From: Lachnospiraceae bacterium UBA3316
GTDB taxonomy: Bacteria; Bacillota; Clostridia; Lachnospirales; Lachnospiraceae
NCBI GenBank assembly: GCA_002361955.1
Contig: DESK01000030.1
Location: 117,229-133,301, forward strand
Direction: 5' to 3'
Length of the DNA stretch: 16,073 nucleotides
Made by a program: the position numbers and the translations under genes. Shown one piece after another: positions 8,838-15,391 of the stretch. The notes under the pieces were generated by a model. That model ran no database searches. It had not been told where the DNA came from and saw only the letters and a program-made list of their open reading frames with translations. Every line of letters starts with the position of its first letter. Position 1 is the stretch's first letter.

Positions 8838-8865
8838 GCAAAAGGGACCGGCGGGGAGCCGGTCC
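8838..8865 (-). terminator. terminator-like hairpin in the leader of the substrate-binding protein gene
   Basis: On the minus strand, GGACCGGC and GCCGGTCC (8865-8858 and 8852-8845) form a perfect 8-bp stem around a TCCCC loop. It is followed by CTTTTGC. It lies about 40 nt upstream of the ATG of the minus-strand gene. It could be an attenuator, or the end of a short leader transcript. No known riboswitch consensus, including the TPP (THI) box, was recognised upstream. Confidence 0.5.
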
Positions 8866-9010
8866 AAAGGAAAGAGAAAATGTATGTAAGAAAAAGCTTT
8901 GTGCTTTGTTCATAAACTAATATAATGAAAAAATGTGAAATGGATGTGGAATCTAACTGAACAGTTTGTGAAAAAAATGAAAAGAGTATGAAACAGGCAG
9001 GAGGTATTTC
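8866..9010. other. AT-rich spacer between divergent genes, no gene seen
   Basis: This is the middle of the 331-base gap between the divergent substrate-binding protein and PHP genes. It is AT-rich and has no plausible ORF. A TATATT at 8917-8922 on the minus strand could be a -10 box for the minus gene, but no good -35 box is at the right distance. A small AAAGC/GCTTT hairpin lies at about 8895-8909. Confidence 0.5.
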
Positions 9011-9040
9011 TTGATGTGGGATATATTTTTATGGTATGAT
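9011..9040 (+). promoter_or_regulatory. extended -10 promoter for the PHP-yerC operon
   Basis: TTGATG (9011-9016), an 18-bp spacer and TATGAT (9035-9040), with TG one base before the -10 box (TGG-TATGAT), form a good extended -10 housekeeping promoter. The expected start near 9047 leaves a leader of about 80 nt. Confidence 0.7.
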
Positions 9041-9065
9041 AAGGGGCAGATGAAATCATTGTGAA

Positions 9066-9085
9066 ACTGACAGGACGCTGTCGGT
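9066..9085 (+). promoter_or_regulatory. near-palindrome or hairpin in the PHP gene leader
   Basis: ACTGACAG (9066-9073) and CTGTCGGT (9078-9085) pair over 8 bp, with one G-U, around a GACG loop. It lies about 20 nt after the predicted transcript start and 26 nt before the ribosome binding site, without a U-tract. It is not a terminator; an operator or mRNA structure is possible. Confidence 0.35.
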
Positions 9086-9128
9086 CAACGAACAGGCAGC
9101 AGAACGGTCATAGGAGGAATCATAGAAA

Positions 9129-9854
9129 ATGAATATTGTTTTAGACTCACATACGCATACGATTGCCAGCGGCCATGCGTACAGCACCCTGCATGAGATG
9201 GCAAGGGAGGCGGCGGACCGGGGTCTTTCTCTTCTCGGGATTACGGAGCATTCCATGACCATGCCCGGAACCTGCCACGAGTATCATTTCCACAATATGC
9301 GGATGCTCACACGAGAGATGTACGGGATCCAGGTCATGCATGGGGTGGAAGTAAATATTATGGGGTATGATGGTAGCCTGGATATGAAGGATGCCCTGCT
9401 TGCCCAGATGGATGTGGTAATCGCAAGCCTCCACATTCCCTGCATCAAACCGGGAACGAAGGAGGAAAATACGGCAGCCCTGCTGCACGCCATGGAGAAT
9501 CCCTATGTGAATATCATCGGCCATCCGGATGACAGCCGTTATCCGGTGGATTATGAAAAGCTGGTGCGCAAAGCGAAGGAGCGCAAAGTGCTGCTGGAGC
9601 TTAATAACACTTCCCTCCATCCGAAAAGCTCCAGGAAGGACGCAAGGCCCAACGACGAGATCCTGCTGCGGCTCTGCATGGAATATGAAGCGCCGATCAT
9701 ATTGGGGAGTGACGCCCACACACAGGAGGATATTGGAAACTTTCAGTATGCGCTGCTTCTTCTGGAGGAAATCGGGTTTCCTAAGGAGCTTGTTGTCAAT
9801 CGTTCGGTGGAGGATTACAAAAAATATATTAATCGGTTTACACTGAAACGTTAA
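9129..9854 (+). CDS. PHP-domain phosphoesterase, YcdX type
   Basis: A 241-residue single-domain metal-dependent phosphatase of the PHP superfamily. All expected ligands of the trinuclear metal site are present in family order: H8 and H10 (DSHTHT), H16 (GHAYST), H41 (ITEHS), E74 (GVEVNI), H102 (SLHIP), H132 (IIGHPDD), and D195 and H197 (GSDAHT). The length matches stand-alone YcdX proteins, which hydrolyse phosphoester substrates in the cytoplasm; the natural substrate is unknown. The ATG at 9129 has AGGAGG 11 nt upstream. An extended -10 promoter lies about 90 nt upstream, and yerC follows 62 nt downstream with no terminator between, so the two are probably co-transcribed. It does not look like HisJ histidinol phosphatase or a polymerase-linked PHP domain. 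Confidence 0.9.
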   Translation: MNIVLDSHTHTIASGHAYSTLHEMAREAADRGLSLLGITEHSMTMPGTCHEYHFHNMRMLTREMYGIQVMHGVEVNIMGYDGSLDMKDALLAQMDVVIASLHIPCIKPGTKEENTAALLHAMENPYVNIIGHPDDSRYPVDYEKLVRKAKERKVLLELNNTSLHPKSSRKDARPNDEILLRLCMEYEAPIILGSDAHTQEDIGNFQYALLLLEEIGFPKELVVNRSVEDYKKYINRFTLKR

Positions 9855-9916
9855 TGTGTTAATATATTATATTAGCGGTGGAATCCGCAGATAAGTTTGT
9901 ATCAGTGGAGGAGATC

Positions 9917-10222
9917 ATGAGCAAAAAGATCAGAACGGAATCGGTAGATCATTTATTTGAAGCAATCCTGAATCTCGAGACAAAAGAAGAGTGTTATTTA
10001 TTTTTCGAGGATGTATGCACAGTCAACGAGCTGCTTTCTTTCTCTCAGCGCTTTGAGGTGGCAAAGATGCTGCGGGAAAAACGGACATACCTGGAGATTG
10101 CGGAAAAGACAGGGGCATCTACGGCCACCATCAGCCGGGTGAACCGTTCCCTCAATTACGGGAACGACGGTTACGAGATGGTGTTTAAGCGCATGGATGC
10201 CAAAAAGAACGCAGAATCATAA
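9917..10222 (+). CDS. yerC: YerC/YecD-family TrpR-like DNA-binding regulator
   Basis: A 101-residue protein matching the small YerC/YecD family of the Trp-repressor superfamily. A helical N-terminal half (HLFEAILNLETKEEC, FFEDVCTVNELLSFSQRFEVA) leads into a helix-turn-helix at about residues 57-79 (TYLEIAEKTGASTATISRV), then the family-typical NRSLNYGNDGYEMVF. The ATG at 9917 is preferred because GGAGG (9907-9911) is five bases upstream. A GTG at 9878 would add 13 residues without family support. No tryptophan biosynthesis gene is nearby, and YerC proteins should not be assumed to bind Trp. Its target operator is unknown; the TTAAT-rich DNA just upstream (9852-9876) could be a self-operator, which is conjecture. 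Its transcript ends at the hairpin 3 nt downstream. Confidence 0.9.
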   Translation: MSKKIRTESVDHLFEAILNLETKEECYLFFEDVCTVNELLSFSQRFEVAKMLREKRTYLEIAEKTGASTATISRVNRSLNYGNDGYEMVFKRMDAKKNAES

Positions 10223-10224
10223 AG

Positions 10225-10256
10225 GAGGGGGATTTCATCCCCCTCGCTTTGCTTTT
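10225..10256. terminator. terminator shared by yerC and the convergent DUF1836 gene
   Basis: GAGGGGGAT (10225-10233) and ATCCCCCTC (10237-10245) form a perfect 9-bp stem with a TTC loop. GCTTTGCTTTT follows on the plus strand and CTTTATG on the minus strand. The plus-strand T tract abuts the stop codon of the minus-strand gene. Confidence 0.8.
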
Positions 10257-10844
10257 CTAGCTGGATGGAAGCTGGTCGATCAGTTTTTCGATCAGCTGCT
10301 TTTTTACGTACACATCAAAACTCAGCATGCAGATAAAGGAAAATAGCTGCAAAAACTCCCGGTCTTCTTCTGCCGACTCAAAGGTGTGCCTGGATATGTT
10401 AAACTTGTCGGTGATGTCCTTTGCCATTTTATCTACCTGGCTTTGCTCCAGGCTGAATACTTCTTTATAAATGCTCTCGATATTGAAGGTCTCATCCTTC
10501 TGAAAATATTTCTCTGTCAGCGGCGCCAGAAGGGCCTGAATATCCGTAATAGACAAAATTCCTTTAAAATAGTAAACAAAAATCATTACCAGCAAATGTT
10601 CTTTGGAATATTTCTTTTTTGTGGGAGGAGGAAGCAGTTTGTTTTTCGCGTAATTGTTGATCATGGTTTTGGTCAGGATTTTATCCTCCGGGTAACGTTT
10701 GGAGGCGGCCAAATGGGTGTCCATAAAGGTAGTCACCTGATCCATGTACAGGTCGATATTTGGAATGTCCTCCGGTTTAATATAATCAATATGAGACAGG
10801 CTGATAAGAATACTCTTCAGCATATCTTTAGAATCTATCGTCAT
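10257..10844 (-). CDS. DUF1836 domain protein
   Basis: A 195-residue cytoplasmic protein with the Firmicutes DUF1836 signature: YMDQVTTFMDTHL, then LTKTMINNYAKNKLLPPP and KKYSKEHLLVMIFVYYFKGILS, with a helical C-terminal half. The N-terminal region resembles a MerR-like winged helix-turn-helix, so a role in transcription is plausible but unproven. The start at 10844 has only a weak ribosome binding site (GGGGA, seven bases upstream), and its A overlaps a TAA stop of an upstream frame (TAATG). A near-consensus promoter lies about 150 bp upstream, which implies an unusually long leader. The gene is divergent from pcrA and convergent with yerC. Confidence 0.85.
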   Translation of the reverse strand: MTIDSKDMLKSILISLSHIDYIKPEDIPNIDLYMDQVTTFMDTHLAASKRYPEDKILTKTMINNYAKNKLLPPPTKKKYSKEHLLVMIFVYYFKGILSITDIQALLAPLTEKYFQKDETFNIESIYKEVFSLEQSQVDKMAKDITDKFNISRHTFESAEEDREFLQLFSFICMLSFDVYVKKQLIEKLIDQLPSS

Positions 10845-10990
10845 TAGTCAATCCCCGCTTTCTTATGCTCTAGGTAGGTAATAGTTTGCTGTCTGCAACA
10901 GTTCAGGTAGGTCCGTGCATTTACTACGGTATGCTGTTTTTTGGCATAACATGTCGGTTTAGTTGTCGCTTCCTCGTTTTCCCTCTTATA
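10845..10990 (-). promoter_or_regulatory. long 5' leader of the DUF1836 gene with direct repeats
   Basis: About 145 nt lie between the predicted transcript start and the ATG. On the plus strand the 8-mer AGGTAGGT occurs at 10872-10879 and 10905-10912, 33 bp apart. A TATGC/GCATA hairpin (10930-10948) and a CCGT/ACGG hairpin lie further upstream in the leader. This may be a cis-regulatory RNA, a small RNA or an operator pair. It fits no riboswitch class I recognise. A 67-codon frame across it is probably not translated, because its ATG codons lie upstream of the transcript start. Confidence 0.35.
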
Positions 10991-10996
10991 AGTCAT

Positions 10997-11025
10997 ATTA
11001 TATAGTTTTAAAAACCAGATAACAA
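10997..11025 (-). promoter_or_regulatory. promoter for the DUF1836 gene
   Basis: On the minus strand, TTGTTA (11025-11020), a 17-bp spacer and TATAAT (11002-10997) form a near-consensus promoter with a perfect -10 box. It lies back to back with the pcrA promoter; the two -35 boxes are 15 bp apart. Confidence 0.75.
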
Positions 11026-11040
11026 GTCTTTTCTTTGAGG

Positions 11041-11069
11041 ATGACAAAAAAAGAAGAATAGGGTATAAT
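11041..11069 (+). promoter_or_regulatory. promoter for pcrA
   Basis: ATGACA (11041-11046), a 17-bp spacer and a perfect TATAAT (11064-11069) match the housekeeping consensus at 11 of 12 positions. The predicted start near 11076 leaves a leader of about 27 nt before the ATG at 11103. Confidence 0.8.
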
Positions 11070-11102
11070 CAGGGAAGCGAAAAAGAAAGGCTGGATTTTT
11101 GT

Positions 11103-13310
11103 ATGAGTATTTATGATTCTATGAATGACAGGCAGCGGGAAGCAGTGTTCCATACAGAGGGACCTCTCTTGATCCTGGCAGGGGCCGGGTCAGGAAAAAC
11201 CCGTGTCCTGACTCACAGGGTGGCTTATCTGATAGAGGAAATGGGCGTCAATCCGTGGAATATCCTGGCGATCACCTTTACCAACAAGGCGGCCGGGGAG
11301 ATGCGGGAAAGGGTGGATCAGCTGGTGGCCTTCGGCGCGGAGAGCGTTTGGGTGGCTACCTTCCATGCGACCTGTGTACGTATCCTGCGGCGTTACATTG
11401 ACCGCCTGGGTTTCGATAACAATTTCACGATTTATGACAGCGACGACCAGAAGTCTTTGATGAAGGATATTTGCAAACGTCTTCAGATAGATACAAAGAC
11501 GCATAAGGAGAGGGCGATTTTAGCCGCTATCTCCGCTGCCAAGGACGAGCTCATCGGGCCGGAGGAGTTTGAGAGAAGCCATATGGCTGACTTTGGAAAA
11601 CGGAAAATCGCGGAGGCGTACAAGGAATACCAGAAACAGCTGAAGAATAACAATGCTCTGGATTTTGATGATCTGATTGTGAAGACGGTAGAGCTGTTTC
11701 AATTAAATCCGGATGTGCTGGAGGCCTATCAGGAGCGGTTTAAGTACATTATGGTGGATGAGTACCAGGATACCAACACGGCTCAGTTCAAATTGGTAAG
11801 CCTCTTGGCTTCGAAATACCAGAATCTCTGCGTGGTAGGTGACGACGATCAGTCGATCTACAAGTTCCGGGGAGCAAATATCGGAAATATTTTGAATTTC
11901 GAGAGCTTTTTCCCGAATGCCAGGCTCATTAAGCTGGAACAGAATTACCGTTCTACCCAGACCATCCTGGATGCGGCCAATAGCGTCATCAAAAATAATG
12001 CAGGCAGGAAGAGCAAAACCCTGTGGACGGCAAATGGCGACGGCGCCCCGATTATTTTCCAGCAGTTTATGACGGCCTATGAGGAAGCGGAATACATAGC
12101 GGGGGATATCACAAAGAAGGTACGGGAGGGGACATACCATTATAGTGATAGCGCGATCCTCTACCGCACCAACGCCCAGTCCCGTCTGTTTGAGGAAAAA
12201 TTTTTGCTGGCGAATATTCCCTATAAGATCATCGGCGGCGTAAATTTCTATGCCAGAAAAGAGATCAAAGACCTGTTGGCCTATTTAAAGACGGTGGATA
12301 ATGCGAAGGACGACCTGGCGGTGCGCAGGATTATCAATGTGCCCAAGCGGGGAATCGGCCTTACCACGCTGGCAAAGGTACAGGATTACGCGGAGGAGCA
12401 GGGCATCAGCTTTTATGACGCCCTGCGGCGGGCAGAGGATATTTCCACCCTGGGCAGGAGTGCGGCGAAGCTGCGTCCCTTTGTTACTTTTATCCAGACG
12501 CTGCGAAGTCAGCAGGAGTTTCTTTCTGTGGAGGAGCTTTTGCAGGAGATTGTTGACCAGACTGGGTATGTGACAGAGCTGGAGGCAGAGGATACGGAGG
12601 AAGCCAGGGCCAGGATTGAAAATATCGATGAGCTGATTTCCAAGGCAGCGACTTACGACCAGGAGGCGGAGAACCCCACCCTTAGCGGCTTTCTGGAGGA
12701 AGTGGCCTTGGTGGCGGATATCGACGGCCTGGAGGAGGAGAGCGACCGGGTAGTGCTGATGACGCTGCACAGCGCCAAGGGACTGGAATTTCCCAACGTG
12801 TATCTGGCAGGCATGGAAGACGGTATTTTCCCCAGCTATATGACAATCGTGTCGGAAGATCCCTCCGATATCGAGGAGGAAAGACGTCTCTGCTATGTGG
12901 GAATCACTAGGGCCATGCAGAATCTGACCATTACCAGCGCCAGAGCCCGGATGATACGGGGAGAGACCCAGTATAACAAGGTTTCGCGTTTTGTCCAGGA
13001 GATTCCCAGGAAATTGGTGCAGGTCGGAAACGTGATAAAGCCCAAGGTGCAGGAGCTGCCGCGGCAGACAGCCTACGCCCAGGCCAGGCAGGCCTTTGCC
13101 GCCAAAGCCTTTGAGCCCAAGCAGTACAAGGTGGTAAAGGCGGATAAGCTGGATTATGGTGTGGGAGACCGTGTAAAACATATCAAGTTCGGGCCGGGGA
13201 CTGTGGAAAACATCGTGGAGGGCGGCAAGGACTTTGAAGTGACCGTCAATTTTGACAGGGTTGGCGTGAAAAAGATGTTCGCGGCTTTCGCGAAGCTTAA
13301 AAAGCTGTAG
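11103..13310 (+). CDS. pcrA: ATP-dependent 3'-5' DNA helicase PcrA (UvrD/Rep family, SF1A)
   Basis: A 735-residue helicase of typical PcrA length. Motifs in order are the Q-motif (NDRQREAV), Walker A AGAGSGKT (26-33), AITFTNKAAGEM (Ia), VDEYQDTN with D219-E220 (II), VGDDDQSIYKFRGA (III), NYRST (IV), TLHSAKGLEFPN from T554 (V) and EERRLCYVGITRA (VI). The C-terminus carries the Tudor-like domain found in PcrA (YGVGDRVKHIKFGPGTV to the end), which in Gram-positive relatives contacts RNA polymerase. PcrA removes protein roadblocks and recombinase filaments, supports repair and rolling-circle replication, and is usually essential. It has its own promoter and a modest ribosome binding site (GAAAGG about 14 nt before the ATG). 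No clear intrinsic terminator follows; a new promoter starts 18 bp after its stop. Confidence 0.97.
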   Translation: MSIYDSMNDRQREAVFHTEGPLLILAGAGSGKTRVLTHRVAYLIEEMGVNPWNILAITFTNKAAGEMRERVDQLVAFGAESVWVATFHATCVRILRRYIDRLGFDNNFTIYDSDDQKSLMKDICKRLQIDTKTHKERAILAAISAAKDELIGPEEFERSHMADFGKRKIAEAYKEYQKQLKNNNALDFDDLIVKTVELFQLNPDVLEAYQERFKYIMVDEYQDTNTAQFKLVSLLASKYQNLCVVGDDDQSIYKFRGANIGNILNFESFFPNARLIKLEQNYRSTQTILDAANSVIKNNAGRKSKTLWTANGDGAPIIFQQFMTAYEEAEYIAGDITKKVREGTYHYSDSAILYRTNAQSRLFEEKFLLANIPYKIIGGVNFYARKEIKDLLAYLKTVDNAKDDLAVRRIINVPKRGIGLTTLAKVQDYAEEQGISFYDALRRAEDISTLGRSAAKLRPFVTFIQTLRSQQEFLSVEELLQEIVDQTGYVTELEAEDTEEARARIENIDELISKAATYDQEAENPTLSGFLEEVALVADIDGLEEESDRVVLMTLHSAKGLEFPNVYLAGMEDGIFPSYMTIVSEDPSDIEEERRLCYVGITRAMQNLTITSARARMIRGETQYNKVSRFVQEIPRKLVQVGNVIKPKVQELPRQTAYAQARQAFAAKAFEPKQYKVVKADKLDYGVGDRVKHIKFGPGTVENIVEGGKDFEVTVNFDRVGVKKMFAAFAKLKKL

Positions 13311-13327
13311 GCTCCCATAGGGTTTGA

Positions 13328-13357
13328 TTGACTATAATTTTTTTGATTTTCTATAGT
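13328..13357 (+). promoter_or_regulatory. promoter upstream of the small membrane protein and rlmD
   Basis: TTGACT (13328-13333), an 18-bp T-rich spacer and TATAGT (13352-13357) give a 5/6 match in each box. It begins 18 bp after the pcrA stop. The expected start near 13364 leaves a leader of about 115 nt before the ATG at 13479, containing a short upstream ORF. The same bases could form a weak ACTATA/TATAGT hairpin, a less likely reading. Confidence 0.6.
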
Positions 13358-13404
13358 AATCTTTTGCCTTTGGTGTTATACTAAAGAAAAGACGTAAGGA
13401 GAAG

Positions 13405-13482
13405 ATGCCAGGCAGCCTGTACTGTGTCGGCAGGGCGGCAGAGACAGACGGAGGCATGGCGGAAAGGATGTGTGAATTATGA
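13405..13482 (+). CDS. possible 25-codon upstream ORF (leader peptide)
   Basis: An ATG at 13405 follows AAGGAG (13396-13401) with only a 3-nt gap, and opens an uninterrupted 25-codon frame beginning MPGSLYCVGRAAE. It ends in a TGA that overlaps the next start as ATGA (13479-13482). It lies between a good promoter and a small membrane protein gene, so translational coupling is plausible. The peptide resembles nothing I recognise and has no codon run typical of amino-acid attenuators. The short ribosome-binding-site spacing argues for caution. Confidence 0.35.
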   Translation: MPGSLYCVGRAAETDGGMAERMCEL

Positions 13483-13751
13483 ACAGATGGGAAGATTTTC
13501 TGGCAGCATTGCAGAAAAAAGAGGAAGAGGATAAGAAAAATAATCTCGTATGGGCGCTGGCCATTATCGGCGCTGCAGCGGCTGTGGCAGCGATTGCCTA
13601 TGCAGTATACCGCTACTTCACACCGGATTATCTGGAAGATTTTGAAGAGGATTTCGAGGACGACTTCGATAATTATTTCGACGATGCGGATGAAGAGGAA
13701 GCCGACAAAGGCGAGAAGGCCGCAGACGAAAAGAAGGATGACGCAGAGTAA
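13479..13751 (+). CDS. small single-pass membrane protein with acidic aromatic tail
   Basis: A 90-residue protein of unknown function. A short charged N-terminus with a KKEEEDKK cluster precedes one strong transmembrane helix (about residues 23-44, rich in Ala, Ile and Val). An YRYFTPDY membrane-exit segment follows, then an acidic tail. In that tail Phe recurs every fourth residue (F55, F59, F63, F67) between Asp/Glu runs, after which it becomes a Lys/Asp/Glu/Ala low-complexity end. AAAGGA lies 10 nt before the ATG, and the start overlaps the stop of a 25-codon upstream frame. I believe similar proteins occur in other Lachnospiraceae, but I cannot name a characterised family. It lies between pcrA and rlmD and probably shares its promoter with rlmD. 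Confidence 0.75.
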   Translation: MNRWEDFLAALQKKEEEDKKNNLVWALAIIGAAAAVAAIAYAVYRYFTPDYLEDFEEDFEDDFDNYFDDADEEEADKGEKAADEKKDDAE

Positions 13752-13778
13752 AGCGGACAAGATAGGTAAAACAAAAAT

Positions 13779-13814
13779 GGGAGGGCAGATGCCATGAGGC
13801 ACCTGCCTTCCTTT
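13779..13814 (+). terminator. long hairpin between the membrane protein gene and rlmD
   Basis: GGGAGGGCAG (13779-13788) pairs with CTGCCTTCCT (13803-13812) over 10 bp, two of them G-U. After one mismatch, TGCC/GGCA continues the stem to an ATGA tetraloop. The plus-strand tail is only TTTA, so termination may be partial. An A-rich 5' flank would give a better U-tract on the minus strand. Confidence 0.5.
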
Positions 13815-13853
13815 ACGAACAGGGATTTTTGATAGAATAGATTGGAGGACGGA

Positions 13854-15221
13854 ATGAAGAAAGGGCAGATAATGGAGGGCAGGATACGGAAGGTGGTTTT
13901 CCCGAATAAAGGGATCGTGGAGATTGAACAGGAAGAAAAGCCGGTGATTGTAAAAAACGGGATCCCGGGGCAGAAGATCCGCCTGTCGGTGAGCAAGGTC
14001 AGGAAGGGAAAGTGCGAAGGGCGTATTATAGAGGTGCTGGAGAAGGGGCTGGAAGAAATCGAGCCTTCCTGCCCGCATTTCGGATCCTGCGGCGGCTGTA
14101 CTTACCAGAATCTTCCCTATGACAGCCAGATCGCCATGAAGGCAGGGCAGGTGAAGGCGCTGCTGGACGGCGTGATCCGGGAAGACTATGTATTTGAAGG
14201 AATCAAAGGAAGTCCCAAGGCAGATGCCTATCGGAATAAGATGGAGTTTACTTTTGGCGATGAAGTGAAGGACGGTCCGCTGGCTCTGGGCCTTCACAGG
14301 CGGGGAAGCTTTTATGACATTGTAAATGTGCCGGAATGCCGGATCGTGGACGGAGATTTTGGAAAGATCCTCACAGGCGTGCTGGATTACTGCAGGGAGC
14401 AGAAGCTGGGATTTTACCGGAGAATGCGCCATGAGGGGTACCTGCGCCATCTGCTGGTTCGCAGAGGCGAGAAGACGGGGGAGATTCTTGTGGATCTGGT
14501 GACAACCACCCAGGAGAGCCACAGTCTTACGGGACTGGTGGACGTGCTGCTGGCTCTGCCGCTGTCCGGTAGGATCACAGGAATTCTGCACACCTTTAAC
14601 GATAGCCTGGCGGACGTGGTGCAAAATGACAGCACGGAAATTCTCTACGGCCAGGACTATTTTTACGAGGAGCTGCTGGGGCTGACATTTAAGATCACAC
14701 CGTTTTCCTTTTTCCAGACGAATTCTCTGGGAGCGGAGGTGCTTTACGAGACGGCGCGCTCCTACATAGGCGAAACGAAAGACAAGGTGATCTTCGACCT
14801 GTACAGCGGCACAGGAACCATTGCTCAGGTGCTGGCTCCGGTGGCCAAGAAGGTCATTGGCATCGAGATCGTGGAGGAAGCCGTGGAGGCAGCCAAACAG
14901 AACGCCGCGATGAACGGGCTTTCCAACTGTGAATTCATTGCCGGGGATGTGCTCAAGGCCATTGACCTGGTGGACGATACGCCGGATCTGATCGTACTGG
15001 ATCCGCCAAGGGACGGCATTAACCCGAAGGCGCTGCGGAAGATTCTTGATTTCGGGGTAGAGAAAATGGTGTACATATCCTGCAAGCCCACCAGCCTGGC
15101 CAGGGATCTGGAGATGATACAGGAGTGCGGGTATGAAGTGGAGAAGGTTTGTTGTGTGGATATGTTTCCGGGGACGGTGCATGTGGAGACAGTCTGTCTT
15201 CTGTCAAGAAAAGCCCAATAA
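13854..15221 (+). CDS. rlmD: 23S rRNA (uracil-5-)-methyltransferase, TrmA/RlmD (RlmCD) family
   Basis: A 455-residue SAM-dependent enzyme that methylates C5 of uracil in 23S rRNA; in Gram-positives a single RlmCD enzyme may modify two sites. An N-terminal TRAM domain (about 5-62) is followed by the [4Fe-4S] motif C73-x5-C79-GG-C82, with a likely fourth ligand at C162 (VPECRIVD). FFQTNSLGAEVLY begins the methyltransferase fold, then FDLYSGTGTI (D315) binds SAM, DPPRDG starts at D383, and the catalytic nucleophile is C410 in YISCKPTSLARDL. The usual Asn after that Cys is Lys here. The ATG at 13854 is chosen because GGAGG (13844-13848) lies five bases upstream; the in-frame TTG at 13842 overlaps that site. 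The last codons encode HVETVCLLSRKAQ. Part of this end is repeated near 15943, which suggests insertion events at the 3' end. Confidence 0.93.
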   Translation: MKKGQIMEGRIRKVVFPNKGIVEIEQEEKPVIVKNGIPGQKIRLSVSKVRKGKCEGRIIEVLEKGLEEIEPSCPHFGSCGGCTYQNLPYDSQIAMKAGQVKALLDGVIREDYVFEGIKGSPKADAYRNKMEFTFGDEVKDGPLALGLHRRGSFYDIVNVPECRIVDGDFGKILTGVLDYCREQKLGFYRRMRHEGYLRHLLVRRGEKTGEILVDLVTTTQESHSLTGLVDVLLALPLSGRITGILHTFNDSLADVVQNDSTEILYGQDYFYEELLGLTFKITPFSFFQTNSLGAEVLYETARSYIGETKDKVIFDLYSGTGTIAQVLAPVAKKVIGIEIVEEAVEAAKQNAAMNGLSNCEFIAGDVLKAIDLVDDTPDLIVLDPPRDGINPKALRKILDFGVEKMVYISCKPTSLARDLEMIQECGYEVEKVCCVDMFPGTVHVETVCLLSRKAQ

Positions 15222-15265
15222 ATCAAAGGATTTCGCTATTTTGGGAATAAAATAGATGTGTGTTT
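15181..15265 (+). repeat. left imperfect direct repeat: rlmD 3' end plus downstream motif
   Basis: The segment covers the last codons of rlmD, the stop and the motif AAAATAGATGTGTGTTT (15249-15265). It matches 15943-16028. The first 33 bp agree at 25 positions, and the terminal 17-mer at 16 of 17. The offset is 762 bp at the start and 763 bp at the end; the centre is diverged. Confidence 0.6.
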
Positions 15266-15338
15266 CTGTTTCCGTAGAGTGATGATATAACTGGAGGTTT
15301 ACCCCAGGGGATAGGCTTTTGAGAATAAGAAATATACA

Positions 15339-15367
15339 TTTTGGCGAAAGGATACTTTTTCGCAAAA
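15339..15367 (+). repeat. hairpin upstream of the cargo gene
   Basis: TTTT-G-GCGAAA (15339-15349) pairs with TTTCGC-AAAA (15358-15367), giving 10 pairs and one bulged G. It lies 11 nt before the AAAGGAG of the downstream gene. GCGGTTTTG follows, so it could be a weak terminator or a recombination-site structure. Confidence 0.4.
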
Positions 15368-15391
15368 GCGGTTTTGTTAAAGGAGCGTATG

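Noticed and set aside
8798..9060. TPP riboswitch upstream of the NMT1/THI5-like gene
   Set aside because: Expected from the family, but the conserved CUGAGA and related core segments are not visible on the minus strand.
10844..11047. 67-codon minus-strand frame ending at the DUF1836 start (TAATG overlap)
   Set aside because: Its ATG codons lie within or upstream of the predicted promoter, so the transcript would not contain them; the sequence has no protein-like pattern.
13812..13838. Promoter directly before rlmD (TTTACG...TAGAAT)
   Set aside because: The spacer is only 15 bp, and the transcript start would fall in the ribosome binding site.
13332..15182. 616-codon open frame on the minus strand opposite rlmD and the membrane protein gene
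   Set aside because: It is antisense to well-supported genes, has a His/Leu/Arg-rich composition typical of a codon-bias shadow, and lacks domains and a credible ribosome binding site.
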